Positions 1 through 7,367 of a DNA stretch of 11,447 nucleotides are shown piece by piece; position 1 is the stretch's first letter, and each line of letters starts with the position of its first letter. Position numbers and translations under genes: made by a program. The notes under the pieces were generated by a model. That model saw nothing but the letters and a program-made list of their open reading frames with translations, was not told the DNA's origin and made no database searches. The DNA comes from Pseudomonadota bacterium (GTDB lineage: Bacteria > Pseudomonadota > Gammaproteobacteria > Burkholderiales > Burkholderiaceae_C), in the NCBI GenBank assembly GCA_023418355.1, contig JAEZZU010000362.1, positions 1-11,447 of the forward strand, written 5' to 3'.

Positions 1-130
1 CCATGTAGTATCTTTGTGCATGCAGCGGTGCTTTCTTGCATGTTGATTGGTCGCACAACCATCATGCTTGAAATGTCACCGCTGTTTCTGTTTGAGGGGC
101 AACTACCCCGACATTCCGTGATGAACCCAA

Positions 131-2191
131 TTATTTGGTGAGTAAGGCTGTCTGCAGCTGCGCCAGCACCGCCAGATCACGGCCGGCAACGCGCTGCACC
201 TTGGCTGCCAGTGCCGGTGGCAGGTCCGGCTGCTTGGCCAGCGCCTGCCAGGCCTGCTGCAAGCCCTGAGGAACAGCGCCCTCTGCGCGCTGCAGCTGCC
301 ATTTGGACAGGCGCCGCAACGCCAGTTCTGCACGCCGCAAAGTGCGGACCGATGCCTGCACGCCTTGCGCGCTGCGCCACTGCTGGACCTGCTCCACCAC
401 CGACTGCGTGCTGCGCAGCGCCATGCCATAGCTGGGCAGCTGCGGGCGGCTGCTCCACTGCGTCTTGTCAGCCCAGCGCATCAGGCGCAGCACGCGGTGG
501 TGCAGCTGTGCGCGCCATTGCGCATCGGGCTGGCCGCCCTGCAGCGCCTGCACAGCCGCCGCAGGCAGCTGCTGCCACATCATGCACAGCAGGTGGCGCA
601 TGCGCACCACGGCTTGTGTGGGGTAGACCAGCCGGTAAATGCCCCAGGCCAGCGCCGGGCCGGCCACAATGGCCAGCGCCAGACTCAGGTGGGCCTGCGC
701 GTCCAGCATGTCTGGAAAGCGTGGGGCCAGCAAAATGAACATCACCATATTGATGTCCATGGCACCTACGGCCGTGCGGCGGTGGGCAAACAGCAGGCCG
801 CCGAGCAGCGCGAAGGGCAGCGTCATCCAGACCATCTGCCAGGCGGAAGACGCCATGGGCCACAGACACAGCTGGCAGATCAGCGCCAGCGCCGCGCCAA
901 TGGTCTGGCCGCGCAGCACAAACAGCATGGTGCGGCTGGGGCTTTCAAACGAAGAGAACACCAGCAGCATCACCGACAGACCCAGCAGACAGAAAGCCAT
1001 GACGCTGGAGCCCGTCCATGCCCAGGCCGCGCCCACCAGCAGCATGGTGCCGCCCGTGCGCACACCGGCCTGTCGTGCGCCGATCCAGTCACGGTGCAAG
1101 GGGGTTGCAGGAATGCTCACGCTGCTGCCAGCGCCTACCTCCTGCTGCCCCAGATCATGCTGCTCGGCATGCAGGCCCGCCTGCACGGCCTGCAGCAGCG
1201 CCGCCACCTGCTCCAGCACCTGGTTGCCCGCCGGGTCAGCCGCTACCTGGCGCTGCACCTGCTCCCATGCCTGCTGCACGGCGCGGTACAGCTGGGCTTC
1301 GTCCGTGCCCGGTGCGCTTTGCAGCTGCTGCACCACGCTGTGCAGTGCAGGCAAGAGCTGCGCCGCTGCATCCGGCGTGCACAGGGTTTTGCTCGACCGT
1401 CCCTGCGCCAGCCATTCCAGCTGGTAGAGCAATTCCATGGCCTGGCTTTGCTGCCAGTGGATGGCCTGTGCCGTACGGCGTGCACGGGCCGAGCCTTCAG
1501 GGTACAGATCCAGCAGTTCGTCCACCTCGGCCAGACGGCTGAGCAGCGCGGCGCTCTCTCCCCCTGCCGCGCGTGGCTGCCCCTGCATCTGCGCCATGGC
1601 GGCCTGCAGCACCTGGGCCAGGGCCTGGCGGCTCTGGCCAATCAGCACCATGGCCTTGCGCCGTGGCGCAAAGCACCAGGACACACACAGCGCCGCCGCC
1701 ACACCGGTCACCACGGTCAGCATACGGTCCCAGGCCAGATCGGTAATGCTGGCTGCCGGGCCGTGGTGCAGCAGCACCACCATGGCGGCTGAGTAACCGG
1801 CCAGCATCCAGCCATAGACCATGTAGCCGCGCTGTGCATTGCCCCAGAAAGCGCACAGGCCGCCCCAGACGGCCAGACCAAGCGCCAGCAGCCACAGGTT
1901 ATCCTGCGCCAGCAGCACCAGGGCCACGGCATAGATCACGCCCAGCAGCGAGCCCGCAAAGCGGTAGATGCCGCGCGAGAGCAAATGCTCACGCAGCGGC
2001 TGGCTCGATGCCCAGGCCGACATGGCCGCCCAGTTGGGATGCTCCAGCCCCATGGCCGTAGCCACCACCAGCGCCACAAAGGCCGCAAGCGCTGTGCGCA
2101 GGGCAAACACCAGCACGGGCGTGTTAAAGCCTGCGCGCTGCGCCCACTGCTGCCAGGCGGGCTGGGGGGCAGAAGAAGCCGTGCTACTCAT
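131..2191 (-). CDS. FUSC-family inner-membrane protein (fusaric acid resistance/aromatic acid efflux type)
   Basis: This encodes a 686-residue membrane protein with the two-halves layout of the FUSC/PET family (YccS, AaeB and fusaric-acid-resistance proteins). The N-terminal hydrophobic block covers about residues 25-175 and has five or six membrane segments, with 'NWAAMSAW' after the first. A long soluble Gln/Ala/Leu-rich region follows (about 180-370), then a second membrane block (about 375-540) and a soluble tail. Family members are thought to export aromatic acids or other toxic compounds, or to act in envelope homeostasis; the substrate here is not readable. I chose the ATG at 2191 because its first bases overlap the marR stop as ATGA, which implies translational coupling. 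An upstream in-frame ATG at 2236 would lie inside marR. No AaeA/HlyD-like membrane-fusion partner is visible in the window, but genes beyond position 1 are unknown. It is probably controlled by the MarR protein. Confidence 0.9.
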   Translation of the reverse strand: MSSTASSAPQPAWQQWAQRAGFNTPVLVFALRTALAAFVALVVATAMGLEHPNWAAMSAWASSQPLREHLLSRGIYRFAGSLLGVIYAVALVLLAQDNLWLLALGLAVWGGLCAFWGNAQRGYMVYGWMLAGYSAAMVVLLHHGPAASITDLAWDRMLTVVTGVAAALCVSWCFAPRRKAMVLIGQSRQALAQVLQAAMAQMQGQPRAAGGESAALLSRLAEVDELLDLYPEGSARARRTAQAIHWQQSQAMELLYQLEWLAQGRSSKTLCTPDAAAQLLPALHSVVQQLQSAPGTDEAQLYRAVQQAWEQVQRQVAADPAGNQVLEQVAALLQAVQAGLHAEQHDLGQQEVGAGSSVSIPATPLHRDWIGARQAGVRTGGTMLLVGAAWAWTGSSVMAFCLLGLSVMLLVFSSFESPSRTMLFVLRGQTIGAALALICQLCLWPMASSAWQMVWMTLPFALLGGLLFAHRRTAVGAMDINMVMFILLAPRFPDMLDAQAHLSLALAIVAGPALAWGIYRLVYPTQAVVRMRHLLCMMWQQLPAAAVQALQGGQPDAQWRAQLHHRVLRLMRWADKTQWSSRPQLPSYGMALRSTQSVVEQVQQWRSAQGVQASVRTLRRAELALRRLSKWQLQRAEGAVPQGLQQAWQALAKQPDLPPALAAKVQRVAGRDLAVLAQLQTALLTK

Positions 2192-2706
2192 GCTGCTGCT
2201 CCTTCCGCCGCGCGGTCCTGCTGCTGCAAGGCACACAGGCGCTCATGCAGCTGCATCATGCCGGCATACAGCTGTTCAATGACGGCAGCATCCATGCCTT
2301 CGAGCAACTGGCTTTCCGCCTGCTGCAGCTTGGCGCGCACATCGGCCACCATCAAATGGCCCTGCTCGGTCAGCAGCAGCTGCTTGTTGCGGCGGTCTGC
2401 CGCATCCTGCTGGCGCTGCAGCAGGCCGCGCTGCTCCAGCACATCCACCACCCGCACCAGGCTGGAACTGTCCAGCCCCACGCGCTGAGCCAGCTGCTTG
2501 AGGTTCAGGGGCTGGGCGGCGGCATGGAGGTGAAACAGCGGTGCCCAGGTGGCATCGGTCAGGCCCAGCTGGCGCAGCCGTACCTCCAGCACGCTGCGCC
2601 AGCTGCGGCTCACGCCCATGAGCAAATGGCCAAAAAACGGCGGTTGCCCGGCCATCAAAAAGGGCTGCCCTGTGGCAGCCCGTGTATGCATGACAGAAGA
2701 AGACAT
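2188..2706 (-). CDS. MarR-family winged-helix transcriptional regulator
   Basis: This is a 172-residue protein with a clear MarR fold. A dimerisation helix (about 24-48, 'GVSRSWRSVLEVRLRQLGLT') is followed by a winged helix-turn-helix: 'LNLKQLAQRVGLDSSSLVRV' at about 67-86 holds the recognition helix, and the wing carries 'DAADRRNKQLLLT' (101-113). The C-terminal helices close the dimer. MarR proteins are usually repressors released by phenolic or other small ligands, and they often control an adjacent exporter. Here the downstream gene is the FUSC protein, joined by an ATGA overlap, so autoregulation of a two-gene efflux operon is likely. The start is uncertain. ATG codons at 2706, 2691 and 2655 are all in frame and none has a good Shine-Dalgarno sequence. 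The one at 2655 would give 155 residues, closer to the family norm, and would place a terminator-like hairpin in the leader. Confidence 0.9.
   Translation of the reverse strand: MSSSVMHTRAATGQPFLMAGQPPFFGHLLMGVSRSWRSVLEVRLRQLGLTDATWAPLFHLHAAAQPLNLKQLAQRVGLDSSSLVRVVDVLEQRGLLQRQQDAADRRNKQLLLTEQGHLMVADVRAKLQQAESQLLEGMDAAVIEQLYAGMMQLHERLCALQQQDRAAEGAAA
2662..2681 (-). terminator. Terminator-like hairpin at the marR start (possible attenuator)
   Basis: On the minus strand GGGCTGCC-ACAG-GGCAGCCC forms a perfect 8-bp stem with a 4-nt loop, followed directly by TTTTT (complement of 2657-2661). This has the form of an intrinsic terminator on the strand that transcribes marR. It lies either inside the first codons of marR (start 2706) or in its leader (start 2655). 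The structure is seen directly; a role in premature termination is inference, and it could be a coincidence of coding sequence. Confidence 0.45.
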
Positions 2707-2728
2707 GGGTTCAGATCAAATGCTCAAA

Positions 2729-2751
2729 AATAATTTGAATTGCAAACTATT
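2729..2751. promoter_or_regulatory. 23-bp palindrome, likely MarR operator
   Basis: An imperfect palindrome in the AT-rich gap upstream of marR has arms AATAaTTTG and CAAAcTATT around a 5-bp centre, with one mismatch per 9-bp arm. MarR-family dimers bind symmetric sites of about this size that overlap their own promoter. It lies 22 bp upstream of the ATG at 2706, which fits a self-repressing operator. Possible -35/-10 elements overlap it on the minus strand (TTTGCA-like; TAAAAT at its upstream edge), but I cannot fix them. Confidence 0.6.
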
Positions 2752-2798
2752 TTAGTCGCTAAGCATTCAAGCTGCCTGCACGCCCTGTCATTCCCCTT

Positions 2799-2849
2799 CA
2801 AAAGATAGCGGCTTGCGCTGATCCATACAGCGTTTTGAGGCGATTTATC
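2799..2849 (+). repeat. Comamonadaceae-type intergenic repeat, degenerate copy
   Basis: The stretch aligns with 8184-8231: both read AAAA-ATAGC, then a GC-rich GCTTGCGCT/GCGCTTGCT block, then a CAGCGTT half-site and a trailing ATTT. The internal CGCTG..CAGCG can pair, as the matching bases can in the other copy. I recall related elements as common between genes in Acidovorax, Comamonas and Delftia; family membership is from memory. Confidence 0.5.
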
Positions 2850-2885
2850 TCTCAAACCCGCATTTATCCTGCGCAAGGCGCTATC
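2804..2885. terminator. 15-bp inverted repeat, probable bidirectional terminator
   Basis: GATAGCGGCTTGCGC (2804-2818) and GCGCAAGGCGCTATC (2871-2885) are inverted copies with one mismatch and a 52-nt spacer. On the minus strand the stem is followed at once by TTTT (complement of 2800-2803); on the plus strand TTTT follows two bases after the stem. The TGA stop of the flavin-reductase-like gene (2884-2886) lies inside the right arm. It would separate that gene from marR. The structure is seen; termination is inferred. Confidence 0.5.
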
Positions 2886-3495
2886 AGTTTTCTACATCCA
2901 CCGCAGCGCCTGTGGCATAGAAATGGCCGCCCGCCACATAGTGCAGGGTGCGCAGTGCCTCCGGGGCTTGCTCAAACTTCCAGTGCCCGTCTTCAAACAC
3001 GCGGTCATCGGCCCAGGCGGCTTTCACTTCACCGATGAACAGGTCATAGGCCTGCTGGTTGTGCGGCTCCGGAATCAGGCGGCATTCCAGCCACGCCGCA
3101 CAGCCCGCCACCAGCGGCGTGCCATGCAGGGGCGAGGCAAACAGCGGCACGGCATGCTGCTGCAGCTTGTCGGGCATCTGGTGGGCAGACGTGCTGCCCA
3201 GCGCCACCGTAAGCGCGGCCTGCGGCACCGTCGGCAGCTGCAGCGCAAAGCGGCCGGACTGCTCGATCAGCCCGCGCGTGAAGGCGGCCTTGTCGATGAC
3301 CACCGTGACCTTGGGCGGGTGGAAGTCCAGCGCACAGGCCCAGGCAGCGGCCATCACATTGGCCCGCCCGGCATGCTGTGCGGAGACCAGCACCGTGGGG
3401 CCGTGGTTGAGCAGGCGGTAGCACTTGTCCAGTGCCACGGGCGCAAAGTGCTCCGGCAGGGAAGCAGAGAAATCAGAACTTGGCATGGCTGCCAT
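2884..3495 (-). CDS. Flavin reductase-like FMN-binding split-barrel protein
   Basis: This 203-residue protein matches the flavin reductase-like/flavoredoxin family. The N-terminal part has the expected strand order: 'GPTVLVSAQ', then the N-x-M-x3-W pattern in 'ANVMAAAWAC', then 'HPPKVTVVIDK' and 'FTRGLIEQSGRFALQLP', which normally shape the FMN pocket. Members bind FMN and transfer electrons or reduce flavin using NAD(P)H; the partner and substrate cannot be read. ATG codons at 3495 and 3486 are both possible and neither has a clear Shine-Dalgarno sequence. It begins 30 bp after the serine hydrolase stop on the same strand, so the two may be co-transcribed. Its stop codon falls in the arm of an inverted repeat that probably ends the transcript. 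The product is likely a soluble cytoplasmic protein, with no signal peptide or membrane segment. Confidence 0.85.
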   Translation of the reverse strand: MAAMPSSDFSASLPEHFAPVALDKCYRLLNHGPTVLVSAQHAGRANVMAAAWACALDFHPPKVTVVIDKAAFTRGLIEQSGRFALQLPTVPQAALTVALGSTSAHQMPDKLQQHAVPLFASPLHGTPLVAGCAAWLECRLIPEPHNQQAYDLFIGEVKAAWADDRVFEDGHWKFEQAPEALRTLHYVAGGHFYATGAAVDVEN

Positions 3496-3525
3496 TGTGG
3501 CGCGGCGCAGCCATGGCCTGCGATG

Positions 3526-4734
3526 TCAGGGCTTGCGGTGCTGCTGCTCGGCATCCACCGCCTGCTGCACCTCGCGGTAGAACTGCTCGCGCGCTTTCAT
3601 GGCAGCCGGGTCACGTGCACCGCCCGCCCAGTTGGCATTGGTGACAATCACCAGCTGACGCTTCGGGTCGATAAAAATGCCCTGCCCGAAAATGCCGCGC
3701 GCGGCGTAGCTGCCATCGTCATAGGTCCACCACTGGTAGCCGTAGCCACGCCCGGGCTGGCCAATGTCGGCCTGCCGAGTGGTGGCGGCCTCCCACCAGC
3801 CCTCGGGCACGATGCTTTCGCCATCCACCTTGCCGCCATTCAGAATGAACAGCCCCATGCGCGCATAGTCGCGCGGTGAGGCCTGGATGCAGCAGCCACC
3901 AATTTCCTGCCCGGTCTTGCTCACCAGCCAGGTGGCGTCGTGCTCCATGCCAGCGGGTTGCCAGACTTTCTCTGCCAGATAGCTGGCCAGTGGCTTGCCC
4001 GTGGCCTGCTGCACCAGCGTGCCGACCAGATTGGTCTCCCCCGTGCTGTAGAGCCAGCGTGTGCCGGGTGGCGCAGCGCGTGGCAGCTGGCGCATATAGC
4101 TGACCAGTGCTTCCTGCCCCGCTTCGGGCTTGTGGTTGTTAAAGCGCGCCACGTCAGACTGCGGGTCGGCATAGTCCTCGTTCCACTGCACGCCCGAGGT
4201 CATGGTCAGCAGCTGGCGCACGCTCACGTCGTCATAGGCCGAGCCCTTGAGGTCCGGAATGTAATCACTGACCTTGTCATCCAGACTGCGGATATAGCCA
4301 TCCTTGAGCGCCGCGCCGACCAGCGTCGAAGTAAAGGACTTGGCCACCGAAAAACTGGTCCAGCGGCCCGCATCATCAAAGTCCAGCCCGTAACGCTCCA
4401 GCCGCAGCTTGCCATCCTGCACGATCAGCAGCGCGGCACTGCGCTGCCCCGCCATGAAGGCATCGATATCCGTGGACAGCTGCAACGGCTCCCCGGGTGG
4501 CAGCGGTGATGGCGTGCCACTGGCGGGCACCACATTCGAGCGCGCCAGCAGCGGAATGCGGTCCAGCGCACGGAAGGCCGCATCACGCTGCGGCTCGGAC
4601 CAGAACAGCAGATCGCGATTCGTCGGCAAGGTGGCCAGCAGGCCCCGTGTTTCCTTGTCCAGACTGAACCAGCCACCCACGGCGGCAGCGCCTGCCACCA
4701 CCAAAGCGCCCAGCGCCACTTTTTTCCAATTCAC
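3526..4734 (-). CDS. Class C beta-lactamase-like serine hydrolase, membrane-anchored
   Basis: This 402-residue protein belongs to the beta-lactamase/penicillin-binding-protein-like serine hydrolases. The catalytic SxxK is S129-V-A-K132, inside 'TSFSVAKSFTS'. The second motif, normally YxN, is Y229-S-T, in 'YSTGETN'. A 'GIFGQGIFIDPKRQLVIV' segment near 347-364 holds the third-motif strand, with GQG in place of KTG. Residues 5-22 form a hydrophobic N-terminal segment that would act as a signal anchor or signal peptide, so the enzyme should work in the periplasm. The start is GTG (4734), supported by AGGAG at 4741-4745 with 6-nt spacing. Many such proteins are esterases, D-aminopeptidases or amide hydrolases, so I would not call it an antibiotic-resistance gene. 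It is divergent from the alpha/beta hydrolase and probably co-transcribed with the flavin-reductase-like gene 30 bp downstream. Confidence 0.88.
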   Translation of the reverse strand: MNWKKVALGALVVAGAAAVGGWFSLDKETRGLLATLPTNRDLLFWSEPQRDAAFRALDRIPLLARSNVVPASGTPSPLPPGEPLQLSTDIDAFMAGQRSAALLIVQDGKLRLERYGLDFDDAGRWTSFSVAKSFTSTLVGAALKDGYIRSLDDKVSDYIPDLKGSAYDDVSVRQLLTMTSGVQWNEDYADPQSDVARFNNHKPEAGQEALVSYMRQLPRAAPPGTRWLYSTGETNLVGTLVQQATGKPLASYLAEKVWQPAGMEHDATWLVSKTGQEIGGCCIQASPRDYARMGLFILNGGKVDGESIVPEGWWEAATTRQADIGQPGRGYGYQWWTYDDGSYAARGIFGQGIFIDPKRQLVIVTNANWAGGARDPAAMKAREQFYREVQQAVDAEQQHRKP

Positions 4735-4740
4735 TTGTGT

Positions 4741-4745
4741 CTCCT
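4741..4745 (-). promoter_or_regulatory. Shine-Dalgarno deciding the GTG start of the serine hydrolase
   Basis: AGGAG on the minus strand lies 6 nt before the GTG at 4734. The next in-frame starts are internal to the hydrophobic anchor, so this site supports the GTG. Confidence 0.7.
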
Positions 4746-4837
4746 GTCTGCGCCTGTACCGGCGGTTGCTGGATTGTGCAGTGTGGCTGGTCCAAGGGCA
4801 TGGGGCCTATCCTCTACCCGGCCTGCGGCCCCTGCCG

Positions 4838-4848
4838 CCACAATGTGG
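4838..4848. repeat. Short palindrome in the divergent promoter gap
   Basis: CCACA-A-TGTGG is a perfect 5-bp-arm palindrome between the divergent serine hydrolase and alpha/beta hydrolase starts. It could be a regulator site, but it is short and nearby GGCCC/GGGCC bases could make it part of a hairpin instead. Weak evidence. Confidence 0.25.
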
Positions 4849-4874
4849 GCCTTTCTGTCATTTGCGCTTCACCC

Positions 4875-5819
4875 ATGCAGCATGCCTTGCCTCTGGCCGA
4901 CCCGGCCGCCGACCACTTCGCCACCTTGCCCAATGGCTTGCAGCTGTGCTATCGCAGCTATGGCCAGCCCGGACAGCCCACCATCGTGCTGATTGCGGGC
5001 CTTGGGCTGCAGCTGGTGTCCTGGCCCATGGGGCTGATTGACGGGCTGGTGGAGGCCGGGCTGCGCGTACTCATTCTGGACAATCGCGACATGGGGCGGT
5101 CCAGCTACCTGCCGCAGGACCCGCCACCACGCTGGCGCCTGCTGCTGCGCAGCGTGCCGCCGGGGCACTACCAGATTCGCGACATGGCAGACGATGTGGC
5201 CCAGCTGCTGGATGTGCTGGGCATTGCGCAGGCCCATGTGCTGGGCATGTCCATGGGCGGCATGATTGCGCAGAACCTGGCCGCCCAGCACCCGAGCAAG
5301 GTGCTTTCACTGACCTCGATTTTTTCGACTACCGGCAATCTGCGCGTCGGGCAGGCGGCAGGTTCCACCGTGCTGCGCATGCTTTTCAGCCGTCCCGCAC
5401 AGACGCTGGAAGCCGCACAGGACAAATACGTGCGCATCATGCGCCACATTGGCAACCGCCATGTGCCTGGTATCGAGGATGCCTGGCGGCACTACATGGC
5501 CCAGGCCTGGCAGCGCACCACGCCCGAGCAGGCGGCCATGGGCTATGAACGCCAGGTGACAGCGATTGTGGCTGCCGGGGACCGCTCCGCCCTGCTCCAC
5601 CGCGTTGAAGCGCCTACGCTGGTCATCCATGGCGACCATGACCTGATCGTCCACCCCAGCGGCGGCGCAGCCACGGCTCGTGCCATTGGCGGGGCGCATC
5701 TGCACATCATTCGCGGCATGCGCCACCAGCTGGATGCCCAGATCAGCCCCACGCTGCTGGAGCTGATCGTGCCGCACCTGCGCAGTGCACAGGCGGGTTC
5801 AGCGCATTCTGCGGCGTAA
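4875..5819 (+). CDS. Alpha/beta hydrolase
   Basis: This 314-residue protein has a complete alpha/beta-hydrolase core. The oxyanion/first-strand region is 'IVLIAGLGLQLVSW' (37-50), followed by 'VLILDNRDMGRS' (65-76). The nucleophile elbow is G124-M-S126-M-G128. The acid is probably D256 in 'HGDHDLIV', and the catalytic histidine H284 in 'GMRHQ'. A cap region lies between about 160 and 235. The substrate is not predictable; esterase or C-C hydrolase are both possible. The frame is open back to a GTG at 4737, but the extra N-terminus is Cys/Pro-rich and unlike the fold, and would overlap the divergent gene's ribosome-binding site, so I prefer the ATG at 4875. The ATG at 4800 (AAGGG one base before it) is a weaker option. 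There is no clear signal peptide. The 3' end overlaps the permease gene by 21 bp in convergent orientation. Confidence 0.87.
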   Translation: MQHALPLADPAADHFATLPNGLQLCYRSYGQPGQPTIVLIAGLGLQLVSWPMGLIDGLVEAGLRVLILDNRDMGRSSYLPQDPPPRWRLLLRSVPPGHYQIRDMADDVAQLLDVLGIAQAHVLGMSMGGMIAQNLAAQHPSKVLSLTSIFSTTGNLRVGQAAGSTVLRMLFSRPAQTLEAAQDKYVRIMRHIGNRHVPGIEDAWRHYMAQAWQRTTPEQAAMGYERQVTAIVAAGDRSALLHRVEAPTLVIHGDHDLIVHPSGGAATARAIGGAHLHIIRGMRHQLDAQISPTLLELIVPHLRSAQAGSAHSAA

Positions 5820-7367
5820 CCAGGCGCTGGCCTGGTCCACCGCTATCGACAGCAGCAGCATGGCGATGATGACCGTGCTGGCCTCGGCGTAGTGAAACAG
5901 CGAGAGCTTGAAGTACAGCAGCTGCCCCAGCCCACCCGCACCCACAAAGCCCAGAATGGCAGCCATGCGGATATTCATCTCCCAGCGGTACAGCGTATAG
6001 GCCACAAGTTGCGGCGCAGCGCCCGGCAAGGTGCCGTACAGAAACGCCATGGCACGGCTGCTGCCCGTGCGGCGCAAGGCATCGGCGGGCTGGCTGGGTG
6101 CGTTTTCCAGCGCCTCGGCATACAGCCGCCCCAGCACGCCTGCCGTGTGCAAGGCCAAGGCCAGCGCCCCCGCAAATGGCCCCAGGCCCACGGCCAGCGC
6201 GGTGATGGTGGCCCAGACCAGCTCCGGCACGGAGCGCAGCAGGTTCAGCAGCACATTCCACGGCGCGCGAAATTTGGGCAGCGCCAGCAGCATGCCTGCC
6301 ACGGCAGCCAGCAAGGTGCCGACCACCGAGATCGCCAGCGTCTCCCAGATACCGACCAGCACTTCCCACAACCATTCGCGGCTGGTGTCGGGCGGGAAAA
6401 ATCCGGAGACAAAGTCGCCCATGGCAGATGCTGCCTCGCCCGTAAACAGCGCGCCCAGGTCCATGTCCAGCAGCTGCCAGCTGGCAACCATGCCCGCTGC
6501 AATGGCCAGCAAGACCGCCACGCTGCGCACGCCAAAGGCCGAAGTGCGCGCAGCAGGCGGCACATCCAGACTGCGGCGCAGCCAGTTGGACAGCGCATCG
6601 GCCAGCAGCACCAGCACGACAAACACCAGCAGGATGGAGCAGGCCTCACCGCCATTGAGCATCTTCATGGCCTGGTCCATGAGCTGGCCCAGACCACCCG
6701 CGCCCACAAAGCCCATCACCACCGAGGCGCGAATCGCACATTCCCAGCGGTAGACGGTGTACGACACCAGCTCCTTGGACGCCAGCGGCAGCAGTCCATA
6801 GAGCAGCGCCAGCGCACGCGGGCTGCCGGTGCGCAGCAAGGCGCGGGCAGCAGCGCCGTCTTCGCTTTCCAGAATTTCGGCATAGACCTTGCCCAGCATG
6901 CCGCCGTAGGTCAGGCCCAGCGCCAGCACGCCAGCGGCTGGCCCCAGGCCAAACACGCGCACAAAGACCAGTGCCCAGACCAGCTCGGGAATGCCACGCA
7001 GCACGGTCATCACCGCACGCGCCACGGAGTTCTGGCTGGCGCGCTCCCGCACGGCGCTGGTCGCCCAGTACGACAGCGGCACGGCCAGCACAAAGGCCAG
7101 CAGCATCCCCATGGTGGCAATGGCCAGCGTCTCCAGCGTGGCCTGCCACAGATAGCCTGCAAACTCGGCACTGGTGTCGGGCGGCAGGAAATTGGCAAGA
7201 AAGCCGCCAATCACATGCAGGTTGTCCGCATCGAACAAGGCCGAAACACTGACGCCCGCGCCGTCGAACAGCGGCCACAGCACCACCACTGCCACCACCG
7301 CGCCCCACAGGCGCGAACGCGCGGCCGGGTCACGCAACACCACAGCATCCTTGGCGTTTTGCATCAT
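5799..7367 (-). CDS. phnE: PhnE-type ABC transporter permease, two fused units
   Basis: This 522-residue inner-membrane protein is made of two homologous PhnE/PtxC-type permease units (about 18-268 and 278-522). Each unit has a similar order of membrane helices, and each carries the same signature: 'ALLRTGSPRALALLYG' with 'GFVGAGGLGQ' (219-228) in the first, 'ALRRTGSSRAMAFLYG' with 'GFVGAGGLGQ' (473-482) in the second. These are the EAA-like loops that contact the ATPase. Typical PhnE proteins are about half this size and dimerise, so the fusion would supply the whole membrane channel from one chain. ATG 7367 forms an ATGA overlap with the ATPase stop; a GTG two codons upstream (7373) is the alternative. 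Together with the ATPase and binding protein it forms an importer for phosphonate, phosphite or a related oxyanion. The symbol marks family, not proven substrate. Confidence 0.9.
   Translation of the reverse strand: MMQNAKDAVVLRDPAARSRLWGAVVAVVVLWPLFDGAGVSVSALFDADNLHVIGGFLANFLPPDTSAEFAGYLWQATLETLAIATMGMLLAFVLAVPLSYWATSAVRERASQNSVARAVMTVLRGIPELVWALVFVRVFGLGPAAGVLALGLTYGGMLGKVYAEILESEDGAAARALLRTGSPRALALLYGLLPLASKELVSYTVYRWECAIRASVVMGFVGAGGLGQLMDQAMKMLNGGEACSILLVFVVLVLLADALSNWLRRSLDVPPAARTSAFGVRSVAVLLAIAAGMVASWQLLDMDLGALFTGEAASAMGDFVSGFFPPDTSREWLWEVLVGIWETLAISVVGTLLAAVAGMLLALPKFRAPWNVLLNLLRSVPELVWATITALAVGLGPFAGALALALHTAGVLGRLYAEALENAPSQPADALRRTGSSRAMAFLYGTLPGAAPQLVAYTLYRWEMNIRMAAILGFVGAGGLGQLLYFKLSLFHYAEASTVIIAMLLLSIAVDQASAWLRRRMR

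Noticed and set aside
1..141. Plus-strand frame open from the window edge to TGA 139-141 (46 codons), possible gene tail
   Set aside because: Third positions lack the GC bias of the real genes, no family pattern is visible, and an open frame of this length from an edge is expected by chance. I also see CAGCGGTG/CACCGCTG as distant inverted copies, but with a 45-nt spacer they mean little.
365..1792. 475-codon plus-strand frame opposite the FUSC gene
   Set aside because: His/Gln/Arg-rich antisense shadow typical of GC-rich coding DNA; the minus strand has a coherent membrane protein.
4737..4874. Longer alpha/beta hydrolase starting at GTG 4737
   Set aside because: The added 46 residues are Cys/Pro-rich with no fold, and the start would overlap the leader of the divergent gene.
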